NCBI GenBank assembly: GCA_016710015.1
Contig: JADJLR010000008.1
Span: forward strand, 62,001 to 126,000
DNA from: Flavobacteriales bacterium
GTDB lineage: Bacteria > Bacteroidota > Bacteroidia > Flavobacteriales_F > PHOS-HE28
Direction: 5' to 3'
Length of the DNA stretch: 64,000 nt
The first letter of the stretch is position 1, and each line of letters opens with the position of its first letter. The translations under genes were made by a program, and so were the position numbers. Below are positions 36,793-45,372 of this stretch, piece after piece. A model generated the notes under the pieces. The model had not been told where the DNA came from and did no database searches. It saw only the letters and a list, made by a program, of their open reading frames with translations.

Positions 36793-39513
36793 TCAGGGTT
36801 CGTAGGCCAGGTTGCTCCCAGCCAGCGCTCCATCCATACACTTTCCTGTCCCTTGCGTTCGGCGAGGCTCGCGATCTGGTCGGCGGACACTTTGCCCACC
36901 CCGAAGTACTTGCTCTTGGGATGCGCAAAATAGAAGCCGCTCACCGCAGCGGTAGGCCACATGGCCAAGCCCTCGGTGAGTTTGATACCGGTGTGCTTCT
37001 CTGCATCGAGCAGGTTGAATAGTTGCGGCTTCTCCGTGTGGTCCGGACACGCAGGATAGCCCGGCGCGGGACGGATGCCGGCGTAAGCCTCTTTGATCAA
37101 GCCCTCATTGTCGAAGGCTTCACCTTCGGCATAGCCCCCAGATCTCCTTGCGCACCGTTTCGTGCAATTTCTCTGCGAAGGCCTCCGCCAATCGGTCGGC
37201 AAGGGCCTTGAGCATGATCGCGCTGTAGTCGTCGTGCTGATCCTCGAACTTCTTTACGCGTTCATCCACCCCATGGCCTGTGGTGACGGCGAAACCGCCC
37301 AACATGTCCGGCGCCACCTCTTTGGGCGCCACGAAGTCGGCCAAGGCGATGTAGGGCACGCCAGGCGCCTTCTTCGATTGCTGTCGTAGTGTGTGCACCC
37401 GACCGACCACTTTGTTCCGCGATGCATCGCTGTAAAGCTCGATATCGTCGTGGCCGACAGTGTTCGCATGCCAGATGGCCGCCACGCCGTTCGCCTGCAA
37501 CCACTTCTCCTTCACGATGCGGTCCAGCATTTTCACCGCATCGGCGTGCAGCTTGGTGGCCTGCTCACCCACCACCTCATCGCTGAGGATCTTCGGGAAA
37601 CGTCCGGCCAGCTCCCACGCCATGAAGAAAGGCGTCCAATCGATGTAGGGCACCAGTTGTTCGATCGGGAAATTCCGGAAGGTGAACACCCCGGTGCTCT
37701 TGGCAGGCACCGGTGGTTCCGCCTTCCAGTCGATGACGAACTTCTTCTCGCGTGCCTCGGCCAAGGGGATGTACTCCTTGGCGCGTTGGCTGCCTTCGTA
37801 CTGCACACGCACCTTTTCGTACTCGGCCTTGATCTCCGCTTCGAAACCGCTGCGCTCGTTGTCGCTCAGCAACTTGCTCACCGCAGGTACACTGCGACTG
37901 GCATCGATGACGTGAACCACGGGGCCCTTGTAATGCGGCTCGATGCGCACGGCGGTATGCACACGGCTCGTGGTGGCACCACCGATCAACAAGGGTACCG
38001 TAAAGCCTTCGCGCTCCATCTCCTTTGCCACGTGTACCATTTCATCCAATGAAGGCGTGATCAATCCGCTTAGGCCGATCACATCCACTTCCATCTCCCG
38101 CGCAATCTTCAGGATCGTCGCGCTCTGCACCATCACACCAAGATCGATCACCTGCCAGCCGTTGCACGCCAGGATAACCCCGACGATGTTCTTGCCGATG
38201 TCGTGTACATCGCCTTTCACGGTAGCAAGCAGGACCTTCTTCGCGCCTTCTTTTCGCGTCCCTAGGACGATGCCTTCCGGCTTCGGAGCGAGCGCATCCT
38301 TGTCCTTCTTGGCTTGCAGGAAAGGCTCGAGATAGGCTACGGCACGCTTCATCACACGCGCGCTTTTCACCACTTGCGGAAGGAACATCTTGCCGCTGCC
38401 AAAGAGATCGCCCACGACGTTCATGCCGGCCATTAGCGGGCCTTCGATCACCTTCACGGGATCCTCCAAGGCCAAGCGCGCCTCTTCGGTATCGGCATCG
38501 ATGTATTCCGTAATGCCATGTACCAGCGCATGTTTCAAGCGTTCGGCCACATCGCCTTCGCGCCAAGCTGCCTGTTGCGCGATCACCTCGGCGGAGGGCG
38601 CACCCTTGAACTGCTCCGCGAAGGTGACCATGCGCTCAGTGGCATCCGGACGACGGGCGAGGAGCACGTCCTCCACGTGTTCCAGCAGGTCCTTCGGGAT
38701 ATCTTCATAGATACCGATCTGGCCCGCGTTCACGATGCCCATGTCCATGCCGGCCTTGATGGCGTGGAACAAGAACGCCGTGTGCATGGCCTCGCGCACG
38801 GGTTCGTTGCCACGGAAGCTAAAGCTGACATTGCTGACCCCACCGCTCACCAGCACACCCGGCAGGTTCTTCTTGATCCACTTCACCGCCTCGATGTAGT
38901 CGACGGCGTAGCGATCGTGCTCGCTCATCCCCGTGGCGACCGTGAGGATGTTCGGATCGATGATGATGTCGTGTGGCGGGAAACCCGCCTTGGTGGTGAG
39001 CAGATCATACACGCGTTGTGCGATCTGTACCCGGCGCTCGTAGTTGTCGGCCTGGCCTTGCTCATCGAAGCACATCACCACGACAGCTGCGCCCAAACGT
39101 CGGATGATCTTGGCCTGTCGCAGGAACTCCGCCTCCCCTTCCTTCAGGCTGATGCTGTTGGCGATGCCCTTGCCTTGGAGACATTTCAACCCGGCCTCGA
39201 TCACGCTGAACTTGCTGCTGTCCACCATCACCGGCACGCGTGCGATGTCGGGTTCGGCAGCGATGAGGTTGAGCAACTTGGTCATGGCCTGCACGCCATC
39301 GATCAAGCCCTCGTCCATGTTCACGTCGATCACTTGCGCGCCGTTCTCCACTTGTTGGCGGGCCACGTTCACGGCCTCATCGTAGTTGCCGGCCTTGATC
39401 AGCTTACGGAAGGCCGCACTGCCCGTGACGTTGGTGCGCTCACCGATGTTGACGAAGTTGCTCTCCTTGAAAATGCGAAGTGGCTCTAGGCCGCTGTAGG
39501 CGGGAATACTCAT
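36793..39513 (-). CDS. metH: Methionine synthase, pterin/cobalamin/activation part (frameshifted)
   Basis: Second half of cobalamin-dependent methionine synthase. In order: methyltetrahydrofolate-binding domain (about 10-270, FVNIGERTNVTGSAAF), cobalamin-binding cap and Rossmann domains (about 300-560, with the DVHDIGKNIVG histidine loop and GLSGLITPSL), and SAM-dependent reactivation domain (about 580-906). Frame breaks: an extra G in the G5 run at 37135-37139 makes a premature stop at 37120, and a missing G near 36817-36819 returns to the frame ending GSNLAYEP at 36793. Corrected length is 906 residues; the indels cancel. The region between them (GIRPAPGYPACPDHTEK, AVSGFYFAHPKSKYF) is intact, favouring assembly error. 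Without correction the reactivation domain is lost. Confidence 0.9.
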
Positions 39514-39531
39514 TCAGATCCTGGTCGATTA

Positions 39532-39581
39532 TTCCTGATTGCTGATCCCTGACAACTGCGGTAGGGATCAGCAATTAGGAA
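39532..39581. repeat. Long imperfect hairpin between the metH halves
   Basis: Two 19-nt arms, 39532-39550 and 39563-39581, pair at 18 of 19 positions with a 12-nt loop. It occupies most of the 61-bp gap between the two metH genes and its right arm covers the stop of the upstream half. No T-run follows, so termination is not obvious; RNA stabilisation or a dispersed repeat are alternatives. Confidence 0.75.
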
Positions 39582-40585
39582 TTGAGTTCAATTGGCGTTA
39601 GTACACGAGGTTGATGCTTCTTGGCTTCTTCAGCCAGCGCAGCGATATGCGCCGGCGTGGTACCGCAACAACCGCCCACCACGTTCAGCCAGCCCTGTGC
39701 CATGAACTCACCCACCAGCTTGGCGGTGACCTCCGGCGATTCGCGGTATTCGCCCATCTGATCGGGAAGTCCGGCGTTAGGATATACGCTCACCCGACAA
39801 TTCGCTTGGTCGGCGATGGCCTCGAGGTAAGGGCGCATCTGTGCAGCACCCAATGCGCAGTTCAGGCCCATGCTGAAAAGCTTCACGTGCGCCATGCTGA
39901 TCAGAAAGGCGTCGATGGTCTGGCCGCTCAAGGTGCGACCGCTGGCATCGGTGATGGTGACGCTGCACATGATCGGTACGCGCGTGTTGCGCTTCTCGAA
40001 GACCTCCTCGATAGCGTAGAACGCGGCCTTGGCATTGAGCGTATCGAAGATGGTTTCTACCAGCAAGATGTCCACACCGCCTTCGAGCAGTGCTTCCACC
40101 TGTTCCTTGTACGCCACCACCAACTGATCGAAGGTGACCGCGCGGTAGCCGGGGTCGTTCACGTCGGGACTGAGCGATGCGGTCTTGTTCATGGGTCCGA
40201 TGGCACCGGCCACGAAGCGCGGCTTGCTCGGGTCCATGGCCGTGTACTTGGCACAGGCCTCGCGCGCCAGTTCAGCTGAACGCACGTTCATCTCCCGCAC
40301 GAGGTCCTCGCACTGGTGCTCCGCTTGAGCGATGCGCGTGGCACTGAAGGTGTTGGTCTCTACGATGTCGGCACCGGCTTCGAGGTATTCCTCGTGGATC
40401 TTCCGGATCGCGTCGGGCATGGAGAGGGACAGGAGTTCGTTGTTGCCCTGTAGCAATATCGGATGCTCCTCCATGCCCGCCGGATGGAAGTCCTTTTCGG
40501 TGAGCCCCAGACGCTGGATCATGGTACCCATGGCACCGTCCAGGATGAGGATGCGCTCTTCTGCTGCTTGTTCGAGTGTCTTCAT
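39575..40585 (-). CDS. metH: Methionine synthase, homocysteine-binding part
   Basis: 336 residues covering only the zinc-dependent homocysteine methyltransferase barrel of MetH. Seen: ILILDGAMGTMIQRLGL at the start, and the three zinc cysteines in GLNCALGA (about residue 245) and VGGCCGTTP (about 310-311). The cobalamin and folate modules are on the next gene, 61 bp downstream; together about 1242 residues, matching one-piece MetH (about 1230). Such a two-gene arrangement is frequent in Bacteroidota. Controlled by the SAM-I riboswitch and terminator upstream. Confidence 0.95.
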   Translation of the reverse strand: MKTLEQAAEERILILDGAMGTMIQRLGLTEKDFHPAGMEEHPILLQGNNELLSLSMPDAIRKIHEEYLEAGADIVETNTFSATRIAQAEHQCEDLVREMNVRSAELAREACAKYTAMDPSKPRFVAGAIGPMNKTASLSPDVNDPGYRAVTFDQLVVAYKEQVEALLEGGVDILLVETIFDTLNAKAAFYAIEEVFEKRNTRVPIMCSVTITDASGRTLSGQTIDAFLISMAHVKLFSMGLNCALGAAQMRPYLEAIADQANCRVSVYPNAGLPDQMGEYRESPEVTAKLVGEFMAQGWLNVVGGCCGTTPAHIAALAEEAKKHQPRVLTPIELNS

Positions 40586-40622
40586 CTTCGTTCCATGTCC
40601 TTTCCCTTTACGCCATCACATG

Positions 40623-40654
40623 AAAAAGCCCCATCCGACAAGACCGGACGAGGC
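40623..40654 (-). terminator. Riboswitch expression-platform terminator (metH)
   Basis: On the minus strand a 10-bp stem with two G-U pairs (GCCTCGTCCG, 40654-40645, with CGGATGGGGC, 40637-40628) is followed by TTTTT (40627-40623). It lies between the SAM-I aptamer and the metH ATG at 40585, so it most likely stops transcription when SAM is bound. Confidence 0.8.
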
Positions 40655-40688
40655 ATGTTCCTGCCAAAGGCAAGAGGACCTGATCACG

Positions 40689-40826
40689 GCTCATCTTCTG
40701 TTGTTGTCGCACCTCGACTTCGCTCGGCGTGACTACAACAACTGGAATTGGCACCTTAACACACTTCCGTGCGATGGTTGCCAAGGCTTCATCGGGCCAA
40801 ACCCCTCAGCCTTTCTGGATAAGCGT
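40689..40826 (-). promoter_or_regulatory. SAM-I (S-box) riboswitch upstream of metH
   Basis: The minus strand matches the SAM-I consensus: CTTATCCAGAAAGGCTGAGG (P1/P2 and kink-turn), GGCCCGATGAAGCC-TTGGCAACC, P3 with a CGCAC/GTGTG hairpin, and AAGGTGCCAATTCC. P1 closes as GCTTATC with GATGAGC (one G-U). The aptamer is followed by the terminator at 40623-40654, then the metH ATG, i.e. repression of methionine synthase when S-adenosylmethionine is plentiful. A promoter-like TATCTTCG lies at 40862-40869 on the same strand. The P4 arm is unusually long (see the repeat at 40706-40733). Confidence 0.93.
40706..40733. repeat. REP-like palindrome inside riboswitch P4
   Basis: The stretch from GTCGCACCTCGA to CTCGGCGTGAC is an imperfect palindrome (CACGCCGA against TCGAGGTG around GCGAAG) flanked by TTGTTGT/ACAACAA that closes P4. 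It resembles a dispersed palindrome often met in intergenic DNA of environmental bacteria (from memory, not checked). As P4 length varies in SAM-I aptamers, insertion there would leave ligand binding intact. Confidence 0.5.
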
Positions 40827-40905
40827 CCCGGTTCGGAGACCGGGAGTAAAGAACGCGGTGCGAAGATAGTGGAGTAACGTCGATCACGCCGGTTCGCCAT
40901 GCGCG

Positions 40906-42996
40906 CTAACGCACCGCGCCTGTGTATTCATTCAACCATTCGAAAACGGTAGCGTGCCACTGCATGGAATTCTGTGGCTTCAGCACCCAATGGTTCTCAT
41001 CCGGGAAGCGCAGGTATTTGGAGGCAATGCCCTTGGCTTGGCAGGCCGTGAATGATCCGATGCCCTGTTCCATCGGCACGCGATAGTCCTTGTCGCCATG
41101 CACCACCAGCATGGGAACTCGCCACTTGTCCGCATGAAGCATGGGATCGAAGGTGTCGTAGTTGTCCGGCTTGGTGAACACGCTGCCTCCATTTTCCCAG
41201 TCGGTGAACCAGAGTTCTTCTGTGGCATAGCCCATCATACGCGTGTCGAAGATGCCGCAATGCGACACCAAGGCTTTGAATGGTTCGTTCCATACACCGG
41301 CGATCCAGTTCACCATGTACCCACCGTAACTCGCACCCAAAGCCACGACACGATCCGCATCCAAATACGGGTATTGCTCCAGCGCATGGGCAAGGCCCTT
41401 CTGTAGATCCTCCAACGGTCGATCACCCCAGTGCTCGTTGATGGCATCCGTGAAGTCTTGACCATACCCTGTGCTTCCGTGGAAATCGATCATCACCACG
41501 GCATATCCCTCCCCCGCATAGGTTTGTGGATTCCATCGGTAACTCCAGCTTTCGCCAAAGCTTCCTTGCGGACCACCATGGATCAGAAATGCGACCGGGT
41601 ATTTCTTTCCCTCGGTGAAACTCGCGGGCTTCAACACGTAACCGTATACCGTCTCGTTGTTCCAGCCCGGAAAGCTGAACTGCTCGAACGCACCGAAGAC
41701 CTTGTTCTTGAGGCCCGCGTTCACCTGCGTGAGGGTGGTGGCACCTTGATCGATGCGCATGGCCTTGGGCGCGGCGACGTATAACTGAGCCGGGCTACTT
41801 AGCCCGCTCTTCTGGAATACGAATCCCTTGGGCGTTTCCACGAAGGCATCCATGTGGCCATTGGTACTCAAGGGCGTTACGGTTCCGGTCTTGCTATCGA
41901 TACGGAAGAGGCGGTGCTTGCCGATGTCATCAGTGGTCACCAACACGCTTTTGCCATCGCGGCTCCACTGCAGTTGGCCGATGCTGCGATCCCATTCCTT
42001 GGCCACCACAGTGACCTTCCCGGTAGCTAGATCGAGCACGTGCAGCACGAAGCGGTCGGCCTCGTATCCTGGACGTTGCATGGCCACGTACGCGAGTGTA
42101 CTGCCGTTCGGTGAGATACGCGGATTGGCATCCCAAGCGGTATTGTCCGCCGTGAGGTTCTTCGCGGGACCGCCGGTCACGGGTACGCTGTAGATGTCGA
42201 AGTTGGTGCTCCAGGGTTCGGTCTTGCCCGCTATGCGCACGCTGTAGTAAACGGTACGGCCATCAGGACCGATCACGAAATCGCTGTTGTCTCCCCAGGG
42301 CTTGCTTGGGACATCGCCGTCCAGCTCGGGGGTGAGTGCAATGGGCTTCGCGGTCGCATTCGGTAGGGGCAAATAGAAGAGGTGGTTTCGTGTGCCATCC
42401 GCCCAGGTGTCCCAGTGGCGCACAAAGAGTCCATCGTACAATTGGCCGGTGCTCTTCTCCTCCTTCTTCGCTTTGATGCGTTCGGCCGTGCATGTGATGG
42501 CATCGCCTGTGCAACCGGGAAACACCGCTAGCGATACCACTAGTCCGGATCCGTCCGGAGCGATCCGGTATGCCAGCACATCGAGTGCGAGGTTGGTGAC
42601 CTGCGCCGCCATGCGACCCTCCGCGTCGGACCTCCATACTTGCGTGATGCCGTCATCCCCTCGGCCGGAGAGGAAGTAGAAAGCAGAACCATCCGCAGCC
42701 CACTGCATATCGCTCGCGCCACCTTCACCGGCAGGCACTTTCATTTCGGCTTTCGCCGGATCCGCAAGGTCCTTCATCCACAAGGTGCTAACGCCGCGGT
42801 TCTTCTCCATGTCCGTGGCACGCACATTGAAGAGGGCCTTGGTGCCCGCCGGGTCCACCGCCAAGCCACTGATGCGGTCCAGCAGGAGCATATCGCGGTA
42901 CGTGAACGGCGAATTGGGCTGTGCGTCAGCCGCCAAGGAATTGAACATGACAAGGACGCTTGCAAGCAGCGTAGGGTAGGTGCGCATTCGGATCAT
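40906..42996 (-). CDS. Secreted S9-family prolyl oligopeptidase-like peptidase
   Basis: 696 residues. Signal peptide about 1-25 (ending LAADAQ), an N-terminal WD40-like/TolB-type beta-propeller (about 30-420), and a C-terminal alpha/beta-hydrolase domain (about 440-696) with nucleophile serine in ALGASYGGYM, Asp in VVHGDKDYRVP and His in DENHWVLKP. The oxyanion region VAFLIHGGPQGSFGESW is present. It probably trims peptides in the periplasm. The start may also be the ATG three codons in (42987). Transcribed separately from metH, whose riboswitch lies downstream. Confidence 0.92.
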   Translation of the reverse strand: MIRMRTYPTLLASVLVMFNSLAADAQPNSPFTYRDMLLLDRISGLAVDPAGTKALFNVRATDMEKNRGVSTLWMKDLADPAKAEMKVPAGEGGASDMQWAADGSAFYFLSGRGDDGITQVWRSDAEGRMAAQVTNLALDVLAYRIAPDGSGLVVSLAVFPGCTGDAITCTAERIKAKKEEKSTGQLYDGLFVRHWDTWADGTRNHLFYLPLPNATAKPIALTPELDGDVPSKPWGDNSDFVIGPDGRTVYYSVRIAGKTEPWSTNFDIYSVPVTGGPAKNLTADNTAWDANPRISPNGSTLAYVAMQRPGYEADRFVLHVLDLATGKVTVVAKEWDRSIGQLQWSRDGKSVLVTTDDIGKHRLFRIDSKTGTVTPLSTNGHMDAFVETPKGFVFQKSGLSSPAQLYVAAPKAMRIDQGATTLTQVNAGLKNKVFGAFEQFSFPGWNNETVYGYVLKPASFTEGKKYPVAFLIHGGPQGSFGESWSYRWNPQTYAGEGYAVVMIDFHGSTGYGQDFTDAINEHWGDRPLEDLQKGLAHALEQYPYLDADRVVALGASYGGYMVNWIAGVWNEPFKALVSHCGIFDTRMMGYATEELWFTDWENGGSVFTKPDNYDTFDPMLHADKWRVPMLVVHGDKDYRVPMEQGIGSFTACQAKGIASKYLRFPDENHWVLKPQNSMQWHATVFEWLNEYTGAVR

Positions 42997-43313
42997 CGCT
43001 CGAAAAGTAATACCGCTTCGGATCGATCAACGTCTACGCAGGGCTGCGGCGCGCATAGCATGTGCTTCGGACCACGGTCCATTGATCCTACCACCCTTCT
43101 GATCGAACGGGATGTGCAGGTGGGCTTCGATCGATCGTGTCCTATCGACCCAACCTGAAAACCAGGAACCGTTCCCGATGGATGTCAGCACCGGATCTTC
43201 AACGGCAAGTCCGTGAGGGGTGGATCACATCGCTGAACTGGCCTGCATGCTTCAACAGAAAAACAACCGCGTTACCGCCGTTCGATAATGAAAAGGGCGG
43301 TGGAATACGACTT
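42997..43313. other. Gene-free stretch upstream of the S9 peptidase
   Basis: 317 bp without a convincing gene. On the minus strand TACTTTTC near 43005 could be a degenerate -7 element for the peptidase. A weak ACCGCC...GGCGGT inverted pair near 43276-43300 follows the small oxidase-cluster gene and may be its terminator, but lacks a T-run. Confidence 0.4.
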
Positions 43314-43580
43314 CTACCCTTGCGCCCCAGCGAACTCCTTTACGAAGCCCACGATCTTCTTGCGGAAGAGCAGGAAGAGGAGCACATAGGGCACACCCAT
43401 CAGGTAGAGGATGCCCATGTTGAGGCCCCTGCCGATGGATTGGTCCCCACCAAAGACGTTCCCACTGCTTTCACCGCTTTCCACCACGGCTTTGCACATG
43501 GAGCAGCCTTGGGCCCCTGCGAATTCCGGCAGTGCAAATGCGATCACGAGCAGTACGGCGATCAGTGCTTTTTGACGCAT
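43314..43580 (-). CDS. Small CxxC membrane protein of the oxidase cluster
   Basis: 88 residues: signal peptide about 1-23 (ending FAGAQ), then GCSMCKAVVESG with a CxxC pair, a short linker and one membrane helix (about 55-72, ILYLMGVPYVLLFLLF), and a charged end. It is the last gene of the ctaB-coxIII-coxIV-SCO1-DUF420 series. A periplasm-facing CxxC at this position could bind copper or haem groups or act as a thiol factor in oxidase assembly (inference). No family recognised. Confidence 0.75.
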   Translation of the reverse strand: MRQKALIAVLLVIAFALPEFAGAQGCSMCKAVVESGESSGNVFGGDQSIGRGLNMGILYLMGVPYVLLFLLFRKKIVGFVKEFAGAQG

Positions 43581-43681
43581 GGGAGAACGAAGATAGCTGG
43601 TGGCCTTGTTCTTACAACAGACCTCCCATGAACGCGCTGTTCCTCCCCGCTACTTCCAACTTCCGATCGACGGGGGCGAAT

Positions 43682-44239
43682 TCAGTAGTACGGGCTGATG
43701 AATAGGTAGACCACCACACCGGTCACACTCACATAGAACCAAACGGGCCATACGCGCTTGGCCAATTTGCGGTGCGCTGGATACTGCGCTGAAAGTGCCC
43801 GATACGCCGTGATCAAGATGAAAGGCAGGGACCCTCCAGCGAGGACGATGTGGGTAATGAGGATGATGTAGTAGATCACTTTGACCGCACCCGTACCACC
43901 GAAGGGCGTATCGCCCGCGAAGAGGTGATGCAGGATGTACGAGACGAGGAAAAGCACCGAAAGCACCAGAGCACTCAACATGACCGTGCGGTGTGCTTGC
44001 CATCGCCGGGCCTTCGCGGTGAAGAGTCCGACCAGCAACAAGGCACTCACCAGCGTGTTGATCACGGCATTCACCTGGGCGAACACATGGATGTCCCAAG
44101 TCCCGTCGGTGGGTACCTGTACGCGGTTCAATACCACGACCGCGAAGAACACCAGACTCGATAGGATCCAGATCCAGCGTTTGGTCGGCTTTTCCGGCAG
44201 GTCGATCGCACGTTCGGGGTAGGCTCCCTGGGTGCTCAT
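43682..44239 (-). CDS. DUF420 membrane protein (oxidase assembly-associated)
   Basis: 185 residues with five membrane helices and the DUF420 (YozB-like) signature: INTLVSALLLVGLFTAKARRWQAHRTVM, YILHHLFAGDTPFGG and YYIILITHIVLAGG. Conserved histidines (in AHRT, LHH, THIVLA, AHRKLAKR) suggest haem or metal contacts. DUF420 genes sit beside SCO1 and cytochrome oxidase genes in many bacteria, as here; exact role not established. It begins 4 bp after the SCO1 gene. Confidence 0.9.
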   Translation of the reverse strand: MSTQGAYPERAIDLPEKPTKRWIWILSSLVFFAVVVLNRVQVPTDGTWDIHVFAQVNAVINTLVSALLLVGLFTAKARRWQAHRTVMLSALVLSVLFLVSYILHHLFAGDTPFGGTGAVKVIYYIILITHIVLAGGSLPFILITAYRALSAQYPAHRKLAKRVWPVWFYVSVTGVVVYLFISPYY

Positions 44240-44243
44240 GGAC

Positions 44244-44969
44244 TCAGCGCTTTCCCTTGGCCTTGATGCGCTCTTCTTTCAAGAGCATCTTCAGATCCGC
44301 CGCCAGAGCGTTCATACCGGTCGCGGTGGTGCCTTCATAGAAGCCGCGGATGTGGCGGTCCTTGTCCACCAGCACGAACCGGCTGTCATGCAGGAACTGC
44401 TCGGCGCTCGCACTGTCTTCCAGCGCACTGAGCAGATAGCCTGTATTGCCCATGCGGTAGATGTCCGGCGCATGGCCCGTGAGGAATTTCCAGCGGGCGG
44501 TATCGGCCTCCAACTTGCGCGCATAGGCATCCAGTACCTCGGGCGTGTCGTTCTCTGGATCCACGGTATGGCTCAAGAAAACCACGTCCTTGAAGGCATC
44601 ATCGTTCAGCTTCAGCTGCAGTTGCTGCATCTGCACGCTCATCTTCGGGCAGATGGAGGTACACCGTGTGAAGAAGAAATCGGCGATGATGATCTTGCCC
44701 TCCACATCCGCATCGGTGAACGGTGCGCCGTAGCGATCGATGAACTCGAAGGAAGGGATCCGCCAATAATTGGTATCCACCACCATCTTGCCATCGCGCT
44801 CCACCAATTCAGTTTCCTTGGGACCGTAATAGGACAGGTAGGTGAATTTGTGTTTCACCAGACCCAGCATGGGCGAGAAGAATACGAACAGCGAGAGTAT
44901 GAAGAGGCCGATACCTCCAAGGACCAAACGTTTGACCCGCTTACTGACCGGTACAGGGCTGTCGCTCAC
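44244..44969 (-). CDS. SCO1/SenC copper chaperone for cytochrome oxidase
   Basis: 241 residues from the GTG at 44969, whose GTGA overlaps the subunit IV stop; another in-frame GTG at 44984 is possible. N-terminal membrane anchor (about 15-35), then a thioredoxin-like SCO domain with copper ligands C-x-x-x-C in FTRCTSICPKM (about 105-115) and His in FLSHTVDPENDTPE. It delivers copper to the CuA site of subunit II in the periplasm. Subunits I and II are not in this window. Confidence 0.93.
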   Translation of the reverse strand: MSDSPVPVSKRVKRLVLGGIGLFILSLFVFFSPMLGLVKHKFTYLSYYGPKETELVERDGKMVVDTNYWRIPSFEFIDRYGAPFTDADVEGKIIIADFFFTRCTSICPKMSVQMQQLQLKLNDDAFKDVVFLSHTVDPENDTPEVLDAYARKLEADTARWKFLTGHAPDIYRMGNTGYLLSALEDSASAEQFLHDSRFVLVDKDRHIRGFYEGTTATGMNALAADLKMLLKEERIKAKGKR

Positions 44970-45337
44970 AGGTAATGCAGCCACCCTTGGTGAACGAAAT
45001 TCGATTCGAAGATCGCGATGAAGACCAGATACAGGATGAACAGTGCGTATGGCAGCAGGATGATCGCGCGGATGTTCCGGCGCTCATCGCCCAAGTGCAT
45101 AAAGGTCATAACGATGTACGTAGCCTTCACCAAGGTGAGTACCACGTAGGTCCACTTGATTGAATTCCATGCACTGGCATCGAACCACTCCTTCCAATAG
45201 GCACCCAAGGTGACCTCGATGGTGGTGATCACGGCCAAGAACAAGGTGACCAACCAGATCTTGCGGCGGATCTTGCGGCCTTCTTCTTCGCTGTGGTGGG
45301 CGTCCAAGCTGTATTCGATGATGTCGTCGCGCTCCAT
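44966..45337 (-). CDS. Cytochrome c oxidase subunit IV (prokaryotic type)
   Basis: 123 residues from the ATG at 45337; longer frames upstream overlap the subunit III region without a plausible leader. Three membrane helices (about 27-48, 65-85, 95-113) in the CtaF/CyoD-like pattern: IWLVTLFLAVITTIEVTLG, YVVLTLVKATYIVMTFMHLGDERR, LLPYALFILYLVFIAIFE. A small accessory subunit of a haem-copper oxidase. Confidence 0.88.
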   Translation of the reverse strand: MERDDIIEYSLDAHHSEEEGRKIRRKIWLVTLFLAVITTIEVTLGAYWKEWFDASAWNSIKWTYVVLTLVKATYIVMTFMHLGDERRNIRAIILLPYALFILYLVFIAIFESNFVHQGWLHYL

Positions 45338-45372
45338 TTGAAACCGCCATAAGCCCGGCGAAGGCGTTTGGA

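Noticed and set aside
35417..36805. Plus-strand open frame of about 462 codons opposite the OmpA-like gene
   Set aside because: Antisense to a gene with signal peptide, proline linker and OmpA domain; no recognisable domains of its own.
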